64,000 nucleotides of DNA from JAUILA01 sp050289805. GTDB taxonomy: Bacteria > Bacteroidota > Bacteroidia > Cytophagales > Cyclobacteriaceae. The stretch spans positions 259,374-323,373 of the forward strand of contig JBNKGL010000003.1 of NCBI GenBank assembly GCA_050289805.1. Reading direction: 5' to 3'. A model generated the notes under the pieces. The model was not told the DNA's origin and searched no databases. It saw only the letters and a list, made by a program, of their open reading frames with translations. Shown here piece after piece: positions 52,081 to 61,138 of this stretch (positions are counted from its first letter, which is position 1; the number at the start of each line of letters is the position of its first letter). A program made the position numbers and the translations under genes.

Positions 52081-54012
52081 ATGGGAAAAATTATTGGAAT
52101 TGACTTAGGAACAACCAACTCGTGCGTTGCCGTAATGGAAGGTAACGAGCCTGTTGTAATTCCGAATAGTGAAGGAAGGAGAACCACACCTTCGATCGTT
52201 GCATTTCTGGATGACGGAAAAGGCGAGCGTAAAGTAGGTGATCCGGCAAAGCGTCAGGCAATTACCAACCCCAGGAATACAGTAAGCTCAGTGAAACGTT
52301 TTATGGGTAAGAAGTACTCTGAAGTTACCGAAGAGCGAAAGACTGTTTCTTACGAGCTGGAAAAAGGAAATAATGATACTGTTCGCGTAAAAATCGGAGA
52401 CCGAAATTATACTCCCCAGGAAATTTCTGCTATGATCCTTCAGAAAATGAAGTCTACCGCGGAAGATTATCTTGGAACCGAAGTAAAGGAAGCCGTTATT
52501 ACCGTTCCTGCATATTTTAATGATGCTGAACGTCAGGCAACCAAGGAAGCCGGCCAAATCGCTGGCCTCGAAGTAAAACGTATTATCAACGAACCAACCG
52601 CCGCGGCATTGGCTTACGGACTGGACAAGAAGACCCAGGACATGAAGATCGCCGTTTATGATCTTGGTGGAGGTACTTTTGATATTTCCATCCTTGAACT
52701 TGGCGATGGCGTTTTTGAAGTAAAATCAACCAATGGCGATGTTCACCTTGGTGGTGACGACTTTGACCAGGTAATTATCAACTGGCTGGCGGAAGAATTT
52801 CTGAAAGATGAAAATGTTGATCTTCGTAAAGACCCGATGGCGCTGCAGCGTTTGAAAGAAGCTGCTGAAAAAGCAAAAATCGAACTTTCAAGCTCCACTG
52901 AAACAGAGATCAATCTGCCATACATTATGCCTGTTGATGGCGTGCCGAAACACCTTGTTCGCAAGTTGTCCCGTTCAAAATTTGAGCAACTGGCAGATAA
53001 CCTGATCCGCAGAACACTTCACCCCTGTGAGCAGGCGATGAAAGATGCCGGCGTTAGCCCGTCTGATATCGATGAAGTAATTCTTGTGGGTGGTTCAACC
53101 CGGATCCCCAGAATTCAGGAAGAAGTAGAGAAATTCTTTGGCAAGAAGCCATCGAAAGGTGTGAACCCCGATGAGGTTGTTGCGATTGGAGCTGCAATTC
53201 AGGGTGGAGTATTAACAGGTGAAGTTAAAGATGTTCTCCTGCTCGATGTTACTCCGCTTTCACTGGGTATTGAAACCATGGGTGGTGTGTTTACCAAGCT
53301 GATTGAGTCAAACACAACAATTCCTACCAAGAAATCTGAAGTATTCTCAACAGCGGCTGACAACCAGCCTTCGGTAGAGATCCACGTGCTGCAGGGTGAA
53401 CGTCCTATGGCGAAGGATAACAGAACGATTGGTCGTTTCCACCTGGATGGTATTCCACCGGCACCTCGTGGCGTCCCTCAGATTGAAGTTACATTTGACA
53501 TCGATGCCAACGGTATCATGAATGTATCAGCCAAAGACAAGGGTACCGGCAAAGAGCAGAAAATACGCATTGAAGCGTCTTCCGGCCTCACCGATGAGGA
53601 AATCAACAAAATGAAGGAAGAAGCCAAAGCAAATGCAGATTCTGATAAGGAAGCCAAAGAAAGAGCTGAAAAGGTTAATATGGCAGATTCACTGATATTC
53701 CAGACTGAAAAACAGCTGAAGGAGTATGGTGACAAATTATCCGATGATAATAAGACCAAGATCAATGGTGCACTGGAAGAGCTGAAAAAAGCCCATCAGT
53801 CACAGGATCTCTCAGCTATCGACTCTGCAATGGAAACATTGAACAAAGCCTGGGAAGGCGCGGCACAGGAAATGTACGCAGCCAGTGGAGCTGAAGGCGG
53901 AGCAGCCCAGGACGCTGGCGCAGCCGGCGCTGATCAGGCATCAGACAGTTCTTCAGACAACAATGTTTCAGATGTTGAATATGAAGAAGTAGATGATAAC
54001 AGCAAGAAATAA
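52081..54012 (+). CDS. dnaK: Chaperone DnaK (Hsp70)
   Basis: A 643-residue chaperone. Phosphate-1 motif IGIDLGTTNSCVAVMEG, YDLGGGTFDIS, VGGSTRIPRIQ, the linker VLLLDVTPLSLG, the substrate-binding domain and the helical lid are all complete. The C-terminal tail is Gly/Ala-rich and ends in an acidic EEVDD-like motif. It is monocistronic and separate from grpE-dnaJ but shares their upstream composite site. A strong terminator follows. Confidence 0.98.
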   Translation: MGKIIGIDLGTTNSCVAVMEGNEPVVIPNSEGRRTTPSIVAFLDDGKGERKVGDPAKRQAITNPRNTVSSVKRFMGKKYSEVTEERKTVSYELEKGNNDTVRVKIGDRNYTPQEISAMILQKMKSTAEDYLGTEVKEAVITVPAYFNDAERQATKEAGQIAGLEVKRIINEPTAAALAYGLDKKTQDMKIAVYDLGGGTFDISILELGDGVFEVKSTNGDVHLGGDDFDQVIINWLAEEFLKDENVDLRKDPMALQRLKEAAEKAKIELSSSTETEINLPYIMPVDGVPKHLVRKLSRSKFEQLADNLIRRTLHPCEQAMKDAGVSPSDIDEVILVGGSTRIPRIQEEVEKFFGKKPSKGVNPDEVVAIGAAIQGGVLTGEVKDVLLLDVTPLSLGIETMGGVFTKLIESNTTIPTKKSEVFSTAADNQPSVEIHVLQGERPMAKDNRTIGRFHLDGIPPAPRGVPQIEVTFDIDANGIMNVSAKDKGTGKEQKIRIEASSGLTDEEINKMKEEAKANADSDKEAKERAEKVNMADSLIFQTEKQLKEYGDKLSDDNKTKINGALEELKKAHQSQDLSAIDSAMETLNKAWEGAAQEMYAASGAEGGAAQDAGAAGADQASDSSSDNNVSDVEYEEVDDNSKK

Positions 54013-54030
54013 AGCTTGCTTAAATAACGA

Positions 54031-54064
54031 AAAAAGCGGTAGGGTAAAGCCTGCCGCTTTTTTT
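54031..54064 (+). terminator. Terminator after dnaK
   Basis: A-run, stem GCGGTAGG / CCTGCCGC (one G-T wobble) extended by A-T pairs, then seven T. Confidence 0.88.
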
Positions 54065-54181
54065 ATGCAATTGTATGTCGAAATACCGGCATATATGGTA
54101 GTTCAACGATATCAGCCAACTAAAAAAGGTTACAACACGTTAACTAGGCACATACATAATTAGCCTAAATAAATAACTATT

Positions 54182-55069
54182 ATGAACTATTTTAATAAGC
54201 TATTCACATTAATCCTTCTGATTTCAAGCGTTGGAATCATTTCCTGTGACAGTAATGAGGAATCCACCGGAACCTTGAAGCTTTCGCTTACCGATGCTCC
54301 GCTGGACAATTCTGATATCGTCGCAGTAAATCTTTCAATTGTACGCGTGGATATCAAGGGTAATGACGGATGGGAAGTACTTGATAATTTTGAGGAGCCC
54401 GTCGATGTAAACATATTGGAATACAGGGATGGCAATTCTTTTCTTTTAACGGAAGAAGAACTGCCTGCCGGAGGATACAAAGAAATAAGACTTGTTCTTG
54501 ACATAGCAGAACACGATGGTGGGGATGCGGCAAATCGTGGTACATACCTCGAATACAGTGATGGATCCAGGGAACCCCTCTTCGTACCAAGCGGTGAACA
54601 ATCAGGATACAAGGCCAAAGGTAATTTCGATATTCCTCCCGGGGGAGTCGTAGGTCTTACTATTGACTTTGACGCACGTCGTGCAGTTGTGGAAGCCGGT
54701 AATAGCGGTAAGATGATTTTGAAACCTGTGGTTCGTCTTGTTGAGGACAAGGATGTGGCAATGATCAAGGGATCATTAACCAGTGAAACAGAATATGCAT
54801 CATTAAAAGTATTTGCGTATTCAGACGGATCGTATTCGGAAGATGAGCTGATCGTCGAACCTGAATCCGTAGAATTTCCAAATGCGATAACCAGCGGCAA
54901 TGTTGGTGAAGATGGTTCATTTACGTTGGCCTTTATGGACAGCGGAACCTATGACCTGGTGGTAGCATTGTATGATGAAAACAATGAATTTGTCGAGGTG
55001 GTGACCATCATTGAGGATGTTTCAGTAGCTCCCGGCGAGATTTTGGAGTTACCCGTTGCCCTGCCCTGA
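54182..55069 (+). CDS. DUF4382 lipoprotein
   Basis: A 295-residue lipoprotein (lipobox ISC, Cys at about residue 22). The first 150 residues match the DUF4382 pattern (GTLKLSLTDAPLDNSDIVAVNLSIVRVDI, a beta-sandwich). The second part (about 190-295) is a carboxypeptidase-regulatory-like or Ig-like repeat beginning VAMIKGSLTSE. The mature protein is very acidic. It is likely exported to the cell surface; function unknown. It stands alone with terminators on both sides. Confidence 0.85.
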   Translation: MNYFNKLFTLILLISSVGIISCDSNEESTGTLKLSLTDAPLDNSDIVAVNLSIVRVDIKGNDGWEVLDNFEEPVDVNILEYRDGNSFLLTEEELPAGGYKEIRLVLDIAEHDGGDAANRGTYLEYSDGSREPLFVPSGEQSGYKAKGNFDIPPGGVVGLTIDFDARRAVVEAGNSGKMILKPVVRLVEDKDVAMIKGSLTSETEYASLKVFAYSDGSYSEDELIVEPESVEFPNAITSGNVGEDGSFTLAFMDSGTYDLVVALYDENNEFVEVVTIIEDVSVAPGEILELPVALP

Positions 55070-55094
55070 TAATTTCAGAACAACATAACTATGT

Positions 55095-55120
55095 AAAAGC
55101 GCACTTCGGTGCGCTTTTTT
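55095..55120 (+). terminator. Terminator after the DUF4382 gene
   Basis: The perfect 10-bp stem AAAAGCGCAC / GTGCGCTTTT with a TTCG tetraloop and a T tail. Confidence 0.9.
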
Positions 55121-55161
55121 TGTGCCGTTTTGATAGGAAGATTTGTAAATTAGCGCCCCAA

Positions 55162-55169
55162 AACTTTTG
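55162..55169 (+). promoter_or_regulatory. Possible -7 box for lysC
   Basis: AACTTTTG followed by CG: seven of eight positions of the Bacteroidota -7 box plus the C-purine extension, with TTTG at 55142-55145, 16 nt upstream. The expected transcription start (about 5 nt downstream) falls on the A of the ATG at 55174, so the lysC mRNA may be leaderless. Confidence 0.4.
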
Positions 55170-55173
55170 CGAT

Positions 55174-56490
55174 ATGGTCATTTATAAATTTGGAGGCACT
55201 TCGGTCGGAGCACCGGAACGAATGCAAAAAGTCGCCCGGCTTATTACTGCAGATGACGAACCGAAGATCGTTGTTCTTTCAGCAGTTAGCGGAACCACGA
55301 ATAAACTGGTAGAGATAGGCAATGCACTCCTCGAAGTACGAAAATCAGTCGCCCGTGAAGCCATCGGACGCCTCCGTGAGGAATATGATGAATTTATTGA
55401 AGGCCTTTACAGTACTGATGAAGGTAAAAAGAAAGGCGAGACCATATTAAATAATTTCTTCGAAGACCTGGGTGCCCTGGCAGGCATACCTGATTTTAAT
55501 GATGGGAATTACAAAACATTGCTTGCAATAGGTGAACTATTGTCGACAAATTTGTTCAATGCCTTCCTCATCGAACAAAACATCCGCTCAGTTCTGTTAC
55601 CGGCACTGGATTTCATGTCGATTGATCAGAATGGCGAGCCTGAAATTCCGAGGATCTCTGAAAAGCTGAAGGCTATTCTGGCCATGAACCCCGGGGAAAA
55701 TTTATTTATCACGCAAGGCTTTATTTGCAGGAATGCCCATGGTCAGACTGACAACCTGCAGCGAGGAGGAAGTGATTACACAGCTTCTTTAATCGGTGCC
55801 GCCATTAATGCCCGGGAAGTTCAGATATGGACCGACATTGACGGAATGCATAATAATGATCCGCGGATCGTTGAGAATACGCGGCCCATTTCAGCCCTCA
55901 CATTCGATGAAGCGGCTGAGCTCGCATACTTTGGGGCGAAAATTCTTCACCCCTCCTCTATTCAACCAGCTCAAAAATTCGGTATTCCGGTATGGCTGAA
56001 AAGCACACTGGATGAAAATGCGTATGGAACCCTGATCGGAGAACCCACGGATGAAGTTAAGATCAAGGCCATTGCCGCCAAGGACAATATTACTGCCATA
56101 AAGATCAAATCCAGCCGAATGCTACTGGCACATGGTTTCCTGCGAAAGGTGTTCGAAATTTTCGAAAAGTATGCCACCTCCATTGATATGATCACAACGT
56201 CTGAGGTTGCTGTTTCATTAACGATCGACAATACATCGCACATGGACAAGATCATTAAGGAGCTTGAAACTTTTGGCCAGGTTGCCGTCGACGCGAATAT
56301 GTCAATAATCTGCATTGTAGGTCACATGATCTCAGAGAAAAAAGGAGTAATTCGCCAGGTATTTGATGCGCTGGATGATATTCCTATCCGAATGGTGTCT
56401 ATCGGGGGAAGCAAAAATAATATATCTGTTCTTGTTGAAACCAAGGTCAAAAATGACGCTTTGAAAGCGCTGAATAAAGGTCTTTTCTAA
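55174..56490 (+). CDS. lysC: Aspartate kinase
   Basis: A 438-residue monofunctional aspartokinase, the first step to lysine, threonine and methionine. VIYKFGGTSVG at the N-terminus, FICRNAHGQTDNLQRGGSDYTA and WTDIDGMHNNDPR belong to the kinase domain. Tandem ACT domains for feedback control fill about residues 290-438. The ATG at 55174 was chosen because the longer reading starts at a TTG inside the upstream terminator. Its stop codon overlaps that of nhaD on the other strand (CTAA). Confidence 0.95.
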   Translation: MVIYKFGGTSVGAPERMQKVARLITADDEPKIVVLSAVSGTTNKLVEIGNALLEVRKSVAREAIGRLREEYDEFIEGLYSTDEGKKKGETILNNFFEDLGALAGIPDFNDGNYKTLLAIGELLSTNLFNAFLIEQNIRSVLLPALDFMSIDQNGEPEIPRISEKLKAILAMNPGENLFITQGFICRNAHGQTDNLQRGGSDYTASLIGAAINAREVQIWTDIDGMHNNDPRIVENTRPISALTFDEAAELAYFGAKILHPSSIQPAQKFGIPVWLKSTLDENAYGTLIGEPTDEVKIKAIAAKDNITAIKIKSSRMLLAHGFLRKVFEIFEKYATSIDMITTSEVAVSLTIDNTSHMDKIIKELETFGQVAVDANMSIICIVGHMISEKKGVIRQVFDALDDIPIRMVSIGGSKNNISVLVETKVKNDALKALNKGLF

Positions 56491-57971
56491 AGGAACGCGA
56501 AAAAGACAAGCCAAACCAGGATCAGCAGCGGCAACAGGAACGGAATGGAGAATCGAATGATGTAGCCAAAGAAAGATGGCATTTTGATACCTACCTGCTC
56601 CGCGATAGACTTCACCATAAAATTCGGGCCATTGCCAATATAGGTAAATGCCCCGAAAAAGACTGCGGCAATGGAAATCGCCTTCAGATCCAGCACAGAA
56701 TCATGAAATGTACCCCCATTGGCAAAGGCAACCACATCTGCGATCACATTGATACTGCCGTTTTGAGAGGCCAGCGCCGCCGTTAAAAAGTTTATGTAAG
56801 TAGGCGCATTATCCAGAAAGCCTGAAAGTACCCCCGTTCCCCAGTATAAGGTATTGTGCGTAATGAGACTTGATCCTTCGGGAGATGCTGCAAAATTTCC
56901 CACCAATTCAAGTGCCGGCATCATTGTGCCAAAAATCCCGACGAATATAAATGCAACTTCTCGAATAGGCTCAAAGCTGAACTCGTTTCCTTTGATGGCT
57001 TTCTTATCGGCAAATCGGAATGAAAAGTAAGCCACAGCAAACATGATGATCTCCCTCAGAAATGAAAATTTCTGTCCGTCATAGTGAATCGCCGGAACCC
57101 AGTCGATCACATTCGGATCAAGGAAGACTGAGCCAATGATGACCAGCAGCCACAGAAAATTCCTGCTGCCGATCAAACTGATGTTATTTGAATAATCGAC
57201 ATCCTCTTCACCAAAATTCTGCTTGTTCCGGATGTCGAATATGTAGAAGATTCCTACGAGGATAATCAATGCAAATGCCCACGGAAAAATATTATGTTCA
57301 AGGGTCCAGAAGAATGGAACGCCTTTCAAAAATCCCAGGAATAACGGCGGGTCGCCAATAGGCGTAAGTGAACCGCCGATGTTGCTTACCGCAAAAATGA
57401 AAAAGATGATATGATACGCCTTGATCCTGGTCTTGTTAAGACGAATGAACGGCCGTATCAAAAGCATGGAGGCACCCGTTGTTCCGATGAGGTTAGAAAT
57501 TACGGCGCCTGCGAGCAGCAGTAAAACATTGGCCATGGGAGTGGCCTTCTTATCGATGTCGATCATGATCCCGCCACTGGCGATATACAATGACGCCAGG
57601 AGCGCAATAAACTGCACATATTCTGCCAGCGCATGAACAGGGCCATGCATATTATGAAGAACAAAAAGGTAATATAAAACAACGATCAGCGCTAGCGCAA
57701 CGGCGATCTTCGGGTAATTCTTATGCCAGAAATGCTCATAGAAAAGCGGTCCTGTGGCGATCATGAGGAGCAATAAAACAAAGGGGATAACAGTCCATCC
57801 GGGTGGAGCATGATGCTCAGCTTCAGGCGAGTCTCCATGGGATTCAGCCTGTACCACCGTTTCCTGATCATGCTGTTGAGGCAGATCGTCCAGTGCGCTC
57901 ACCGGAGAAATTGCAGTCAAATTGATTACAATGAAAAGTATGCAATAGAGAAGCGCTCTGCTCACAGACAA
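56487..57971 (-). CDS. nhaD: Na+/H+ antiporter NhaD
   Basis: A 494-residue inner-membrane antiporter with an N-terminal signal-like segment, a His-rich periplasmic stretch (about residues 28-60), then about a dozen TM segments. NhaD landmarks are NLIGTTGASMLLIRP, NIGGSLTPIGDPPLFLGFL and GFLDNAPTYINFL. It exports sodium or lithium in exchange for protons, which fits a marine or saline habitat. It stands alone and is convergent with lysC, overlapping by 4 nt. Confidence 0.93.
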   Translation of the reverse strand: MSVSRALLYCILFIVINLTAISPVSALDDLPQQHDQETVVQAESHGDSPEAEHHAPPGWTVIPFVLLLLMIATGPLFYEHFWHKNYPKIAVALALIVVLYYLFVLHNMHGPVHALAEYVQFIALLASLYIASGGIMIDIDKKATPMANVLLLLAGAVISNLIGTTGASMLLIRPFIRLNKTRIKAYHIIFFIFAVSNIGGSLTPIGDPPLFLGFLKGVPFFWTLEHNIFPWAFALIILVGIFYIFDIRNKQNFGEEDVDYSNNISLIGSRNFLWLLVIIGSVFLDPNVIDWVPAIHYDGQKFSFLREIIMFAVAYFSFRFADKKAIKGNEFSFEPIREVAFIFVGIFGTMMPALELVGNFAASPEGSSLITHNTLYWGTGVLSGFLDNAPTYINFLTAALASQNGSINVIADVVAFANGGTFHDSVLDLKAISIAAVFFGAFTYIGNGPNFMVKSIAEQVGIKMPSFFGYIIRFSIPFLLPLLILVWLVFFAFL

Positions 57972-58044
57972 TTAACGTTTTTTGCTAAAATAACCCAAAT
58001 AATGCGATTTTCACAACCTGTCTAGGTTATCAAATTATGTTAAA

Positions 58045-59271
58045 TCAAATTAATTGACGAAGGGCTATTTCAAATGATGTCTGGGCAATACCCAATTTCG
58101 ATGTGTTCTTTTTATACGTATTTTCCAGAGCCTCTCGTATACGTTGGGAAACATCTGAAAAGATCGCCTCATCTTCCATACTCACTTCATTTTCCATAAA
58201 ATAGGCAAATACCCTTGCCATACCACAATTGGCAATAAAATCAGGAATCACAGAAAAATGATCATCAGCGTATACGCCTGTTGGTCCAAAAAATATTTCA
58301 GGATCATCAAAAGGAACGTTCGCCCCGCAGCTAAAGACCTCCAATTTACTGTTCACCATTCGGTCTACCTGACCCCTGGTAATCAAACGGGAGGATGCAG
58401 CAGGAACAAAAACTTCGAATTCCAGGTCCCATACCCGCTTTTCCATTTCCTCGAAAGGAATCATCTCCTGGCTGGACAGCTGGTTGCCATTGCGGTTGAG
58501 GAAAAGCTGACGTATTTCTTCATAGGAAAATCCCTCCTCCTTGATGACCCCGCCTTCCCGATCAATGATCCCTACTATATTTACACCCATCTTTGCGAGG
58601 TAAAAACCGGCAGATGCGGCAACATTTCCCCAACCCTGGATCACAGCTCTTTTTACATGCAGATTTCCTCCCCAGAGCGTGTAGTAGTGTTTTACGGCTT
58701 CAGCCACGCCAAACCCGGTAATCATATCAGCAACTGTATACTTCCGGGTAATATCTGGTGAATAACGGTCATCCTCGATCACCTTGATCACGCCCTGTCT
58801 CAGCTGCCCGATCCTGTTGATCATCTGCGCTTCCCGGGGTTGAAAGTGGCCGTTAAATACGCCTTCCTGCGGATGCCAAACACCAACATCTTCGGTTATA
58901 GGTATTACTTCGTGAATCTCGTCTACATTTAAATCACCGCCGGTACCATAATAGTATTTCAGCAAGGGTTTAACGGCAGCAAACCAACGTTCCAGTACAC
59001 CTTCCTTCCTCGGGTCACGCGGATCGAAATTTATGCCGGATTTTGCTCCTCCAATAGGTGGGCCGGAGATTGTAAATTTAATTTCCATGGTCTTTGCCAG
59101 GGAAACCACCTCATGTTTATCCAGACCTGCCCGCATTCGGGTTCCGCCACCTGCAGCTCCGCCCCGCAATGAATTAATCACAACCCAACCCTCTGCTTCC
59201 GTTTCAGGATCTTTCCACTCAAAAACAATTTCAGGCCGCTTATTTTCAAACTCCTTAAGCAAGTCTTTCAT
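58045..59271 (-). CDS. Glu/Leu/Phe/Val dehydrogenase
   Basis: A 408-residue amino-acid dehydrogenase. The substrate site GGAAGGGTRMR and the catalytic-lysine segment GPPIGGAKSGINFDP are intact. The Rossmann fold begins QGWGNVAASAGFYLAKMG, and the FVPAASS motif follows. The substrate (glutamate or a branched-chain amino acid) cannot be settled by eye. It has its own -7 box and stands between nhaD and anmK on the same strand. Confidence 0.92.
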   Translation of the reverse strand: MKDLLKEFENKRPEIVFEWKDPETEAEGWVVINSLRGGAAGGGTRMRAGLDKHEVVSLAKTMEIKFTISGPPIGGAKSGINFDPRDPRKEGVLERWFAAVKPLLKYYYGTGGDLNVDEIHEVIPITEDVGVWHPQEGVFNGHFQPREAQMINRIGQLRQGVIKVIEDDRYSPDITRKYTVADMITGFGVAEAVKHYYTLWGGNLHVKRAVIQGWGNVAASAGFYLAKMGVNIVGIIDREGGVIKEEGFSYEEIRQLFLNRNGNQLSSQEMIPFEEMEKRVWDLEFEVFVPAASSRLITRGQVDRMVNSKLEVFSCGANVPFDDPEIFFGPTGVYADDHFSVIPDFIANCGMARVFAYFMENEVSMEDEAIFSDVSQRIREALENTYKKNTSKLGIAQTSFEIALRQLI

Positions 59272-59292
59272 AGCTCAATTTTTAAACCGCCG

Positions 59293-59300
59293 CAAAAGTA
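59293..59300 (-). promoter_or_regulatory. Bacteroidota -7 box for the dehydrogenase gene
   Basis: On the minus strand, TACTTTTG followed by CGG, 21 nt before the start codon at 59271. No -33 TTG is seen at the usual distance. Confidence 0.55.
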
Positions 59301-59319
59301 CATTTTTTTCATTAGCCAC

Positions 59320-60375
59320 CTAGCCTAATGCCAGGCCTGAAATATGATCCCGTTCGGCTCCTGTTACTGAGGATAATACATTCACTTTCCCCCATTCGTG
59401 AAGTGCCCCCAGGAATGCAAAAACAATGGCTTCCTTAAAATTCACAATCAACGAATCGGGATATACGAGTTGCAAATCCGGGCGTTTTGCGGCAAGGCGC
59501 TCACGCAGGAAATCATTATGGGCCCCTCCACCAGTCATTAACAGTGACCCCCCCTGGTCGCAGGCAATACTGATCTGATCCGTAATATGTTCCGTGAAAG
59601 TTCGAAGAAGATCTTTAGTCGATACATCAGAAGAAAGAATTGGAAATAACTCTGAGGAGATCTGTTCAAATCCCAGGGATTTTGGCGGAGGACCTGTGAG
59701 GTATGACCAGTTATTGAACTGTTCCAACATGGTTGGAATAATATTTCCATTCCTGGCCAGTGCCCCGCCCCTGTCAAACTCCAGATCTTCCCGACGGGAC
59801 AAGTAATTCAACACCATATTACAGGCGCAAATATCATAGGCTTTTCGCTTTCCTTCCTGTCGGAATGATATATTGGCAATACCACCCAGATTCAGACAAT
59901 AGGTATATTCACTGAACAGCAGTTCATCTCCTATTGGTACCAATGGTGCTCCCTGGCCGCCGAGTGCAACATCAAGTGAACGGAAATCACTGATAATTCG
60001 AATTCCCGTCGCTGCGTAGATATGAGCGGGGTTACCTATCTGGACCGTAAACCCCCGCTCGGGCTGATGAAATACCGTATGACCATGGGAGGCGATCAGG
60101 TCGGGACGGGATGAACCATCTTTCACAAAATCAGCAAGCGCATTTCCTATCCATTTACCAAGCTCTGCGTCAAGCGCAAATAATTCTTCGGCTCCCAGGG
60201 TAACCGAATTGGCCAGCGAGGATGTCAGATCAGCAGGATATTGTATCGTTTTTGCATCCAGAACCGTAAATGAAGGATTTTCGGGATCAGAGAAACGACA
60301 CCAGGCCATATCCAGGCCATCCAGTGAAGTTCCCGACATTAAACCAATAACTTCTATATCGCCCTTCTTTTTCAT
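59320..60375 (-). CDS. anmK: Anhydro-N-acetylmuramic acid kinase
   Basis: A 351-residue sugar kinase that recycles 1,6-anhydroMurNAc from cell-wall turnover. The N-terminal GLMSGTSLDGLDMAWC, ASHGHTVFHQPE, CLNLGGIANIS and LLMTGGGAHNDFL match the family. It lies divergent to coaX, with a coaX -7 box overlapping its start codon. Confidence 0.95.
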   Translation of the reverse strand: MKKKGDIEVIGLMSGTSLDGLDMAWCRFSDPENPSFTVLDAKTIQYPADLTSSLANSVTLGAEELFALDAELGKWIGNALADFVKDGSSRPDLIASHGHTVFHQPERGFTVQIGNPAHIYAATGIRIISDFRSLDVALGGQGAPLVPIGDELLFSEYTYCLNLGGIANISFRQEGKRKAYDICACNMVLNYLSRREDLEFDRGGALARNGNIIPTMLEQFNNWSYLTGPPPKSLGFEQISSELFPILSSDVSTKDLLRTFTEHITDQISIACDQGGSLLMTGGGAHNDFLRERLAAKRPDLQLVYPDSLIVNFKEAIVFAFLGALHEWGKVNVLSSVTGAERDHISGLALG

Positions 60376-60382
60376 ACTTTTG
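60375..60382 (+). promoter_or_regulatory. Bacteroidota -7 box for coaX
   Basis: TACTTTTG followed by CG, 45 nt before the coaX start. Its first base is part of the divergent anmK start codon, so the two transcripts probably overlap at their 5' ends. Confidence 0.55.
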
Positions 60383-60427
60383 CGTGTCTTATCGGAAATG
60401 AAAGTTAATGGAATCTTTTAGCAAACA

Positions 60428-61138
60428 ATGAATCTCATTCTTGATTTTGGGAATTCCTCGGCCAAAGGAGGCTTTTTCGTAGGCGATAAACTGATCAGGA
60501 TACTTGACCGGATGACCCTCGATGATTTGGAAAGAATCGTTCGGGAGCAATCATTCGATCAGATTTTCGTTAGCACGGTAAGCGTTTCAAAAGAAGAAAT
60601 ATCGGCCGCCATTGGGCAAAAGGCTGTGTTTCTGGATTACAGAACACCACTGCCTTTCGATAACCAATATCAGACTCCGGAAACTCTTGGCCTTGACAGG
60701 ATTGCTGCTGTATCCGGCGCACAGTATCGTTTTCCGGATATGAACTGCCTTGTGATTGATATTGGATCCTGTATTACCTACGACCTGATATCTGCCGGAG
60801 GCATCTATTATGGTGGTGCGATCTCTCCGGGATCTGATATACGGTTTAAGTCACTGCATACCTTTACCGCCGGGTTGCCGTTGATAGAATACCAGGACGA
60901 TGTGGAACTCATAGGTGACAGTACACGGAATTCCATATTAAGCGGGGTCATTTTAGGAATGCAGGCCGAAATTGAAGGAATTATTCGCATGTATGAAGAC
61001 AAATTCGGAGATTTGAAGATTATTTTATGCGGGGGTGGTTCCAAAGTTTTTGAAAACAGACTGAAAGGGGCCATATTTGCAGCCCCCCATTTAGTTTTAG
61101 AGGGGTTGAACAGGATTTTAAGGTATAATGTTTCGTAA
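60428..61138 (+). CDS. coaX: Type III pantothenate kinase
   Basis: A 236-residue ASKHA-fold enzyme that starts coenzyme A synthesis from pantothenate. The phosphate loop LILDFGNSSAKGGFF, the TLGLDRIAAV motif, VIDIGSCITYDLI and GGAISPGSDIRFKSL are present. It overlaps the next gene by 11 nt and heads the coaX-OMP-TPR-lptC group. Confidence 0.95.
   Translation: MNLILDFGNSSAKGGFFVGDKLIRILDRMTLDDLERIVREQSFDQIFVSTVSVSKEEISAAIGQKAVFLDYRTPLPFDNQYQTPETLGLDRIAAVSGAQYRFPDMNCLVIDIGSCITYDLISAGGIYYGGAISPGSDIRFKSLHTFTAGLPLIEYQDDVELIGDSTRNSILSGVILGMQAEIEGIIRMYEDKFGDLKIILCGGGSKVFENRLKGAIFAAPHLVLEGLNRILRYNVS

Noticed and set aside
52288..52557. Frames antisense to dnaK
   Set aside because: The sense strand is a complete canonical DnaK; long antisense frames in dnaK are a well-known codon-bias artefact.
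54187..54900. A 237-codon open frame antisense to the DUF4382 lipoprotein gene
   Set aside because: Its translation is Ser/Thr/Pro-rich low-complexity sequence of the kind produced by reading a gene backwards; the sense frame has a signal peptide and a family pattern.
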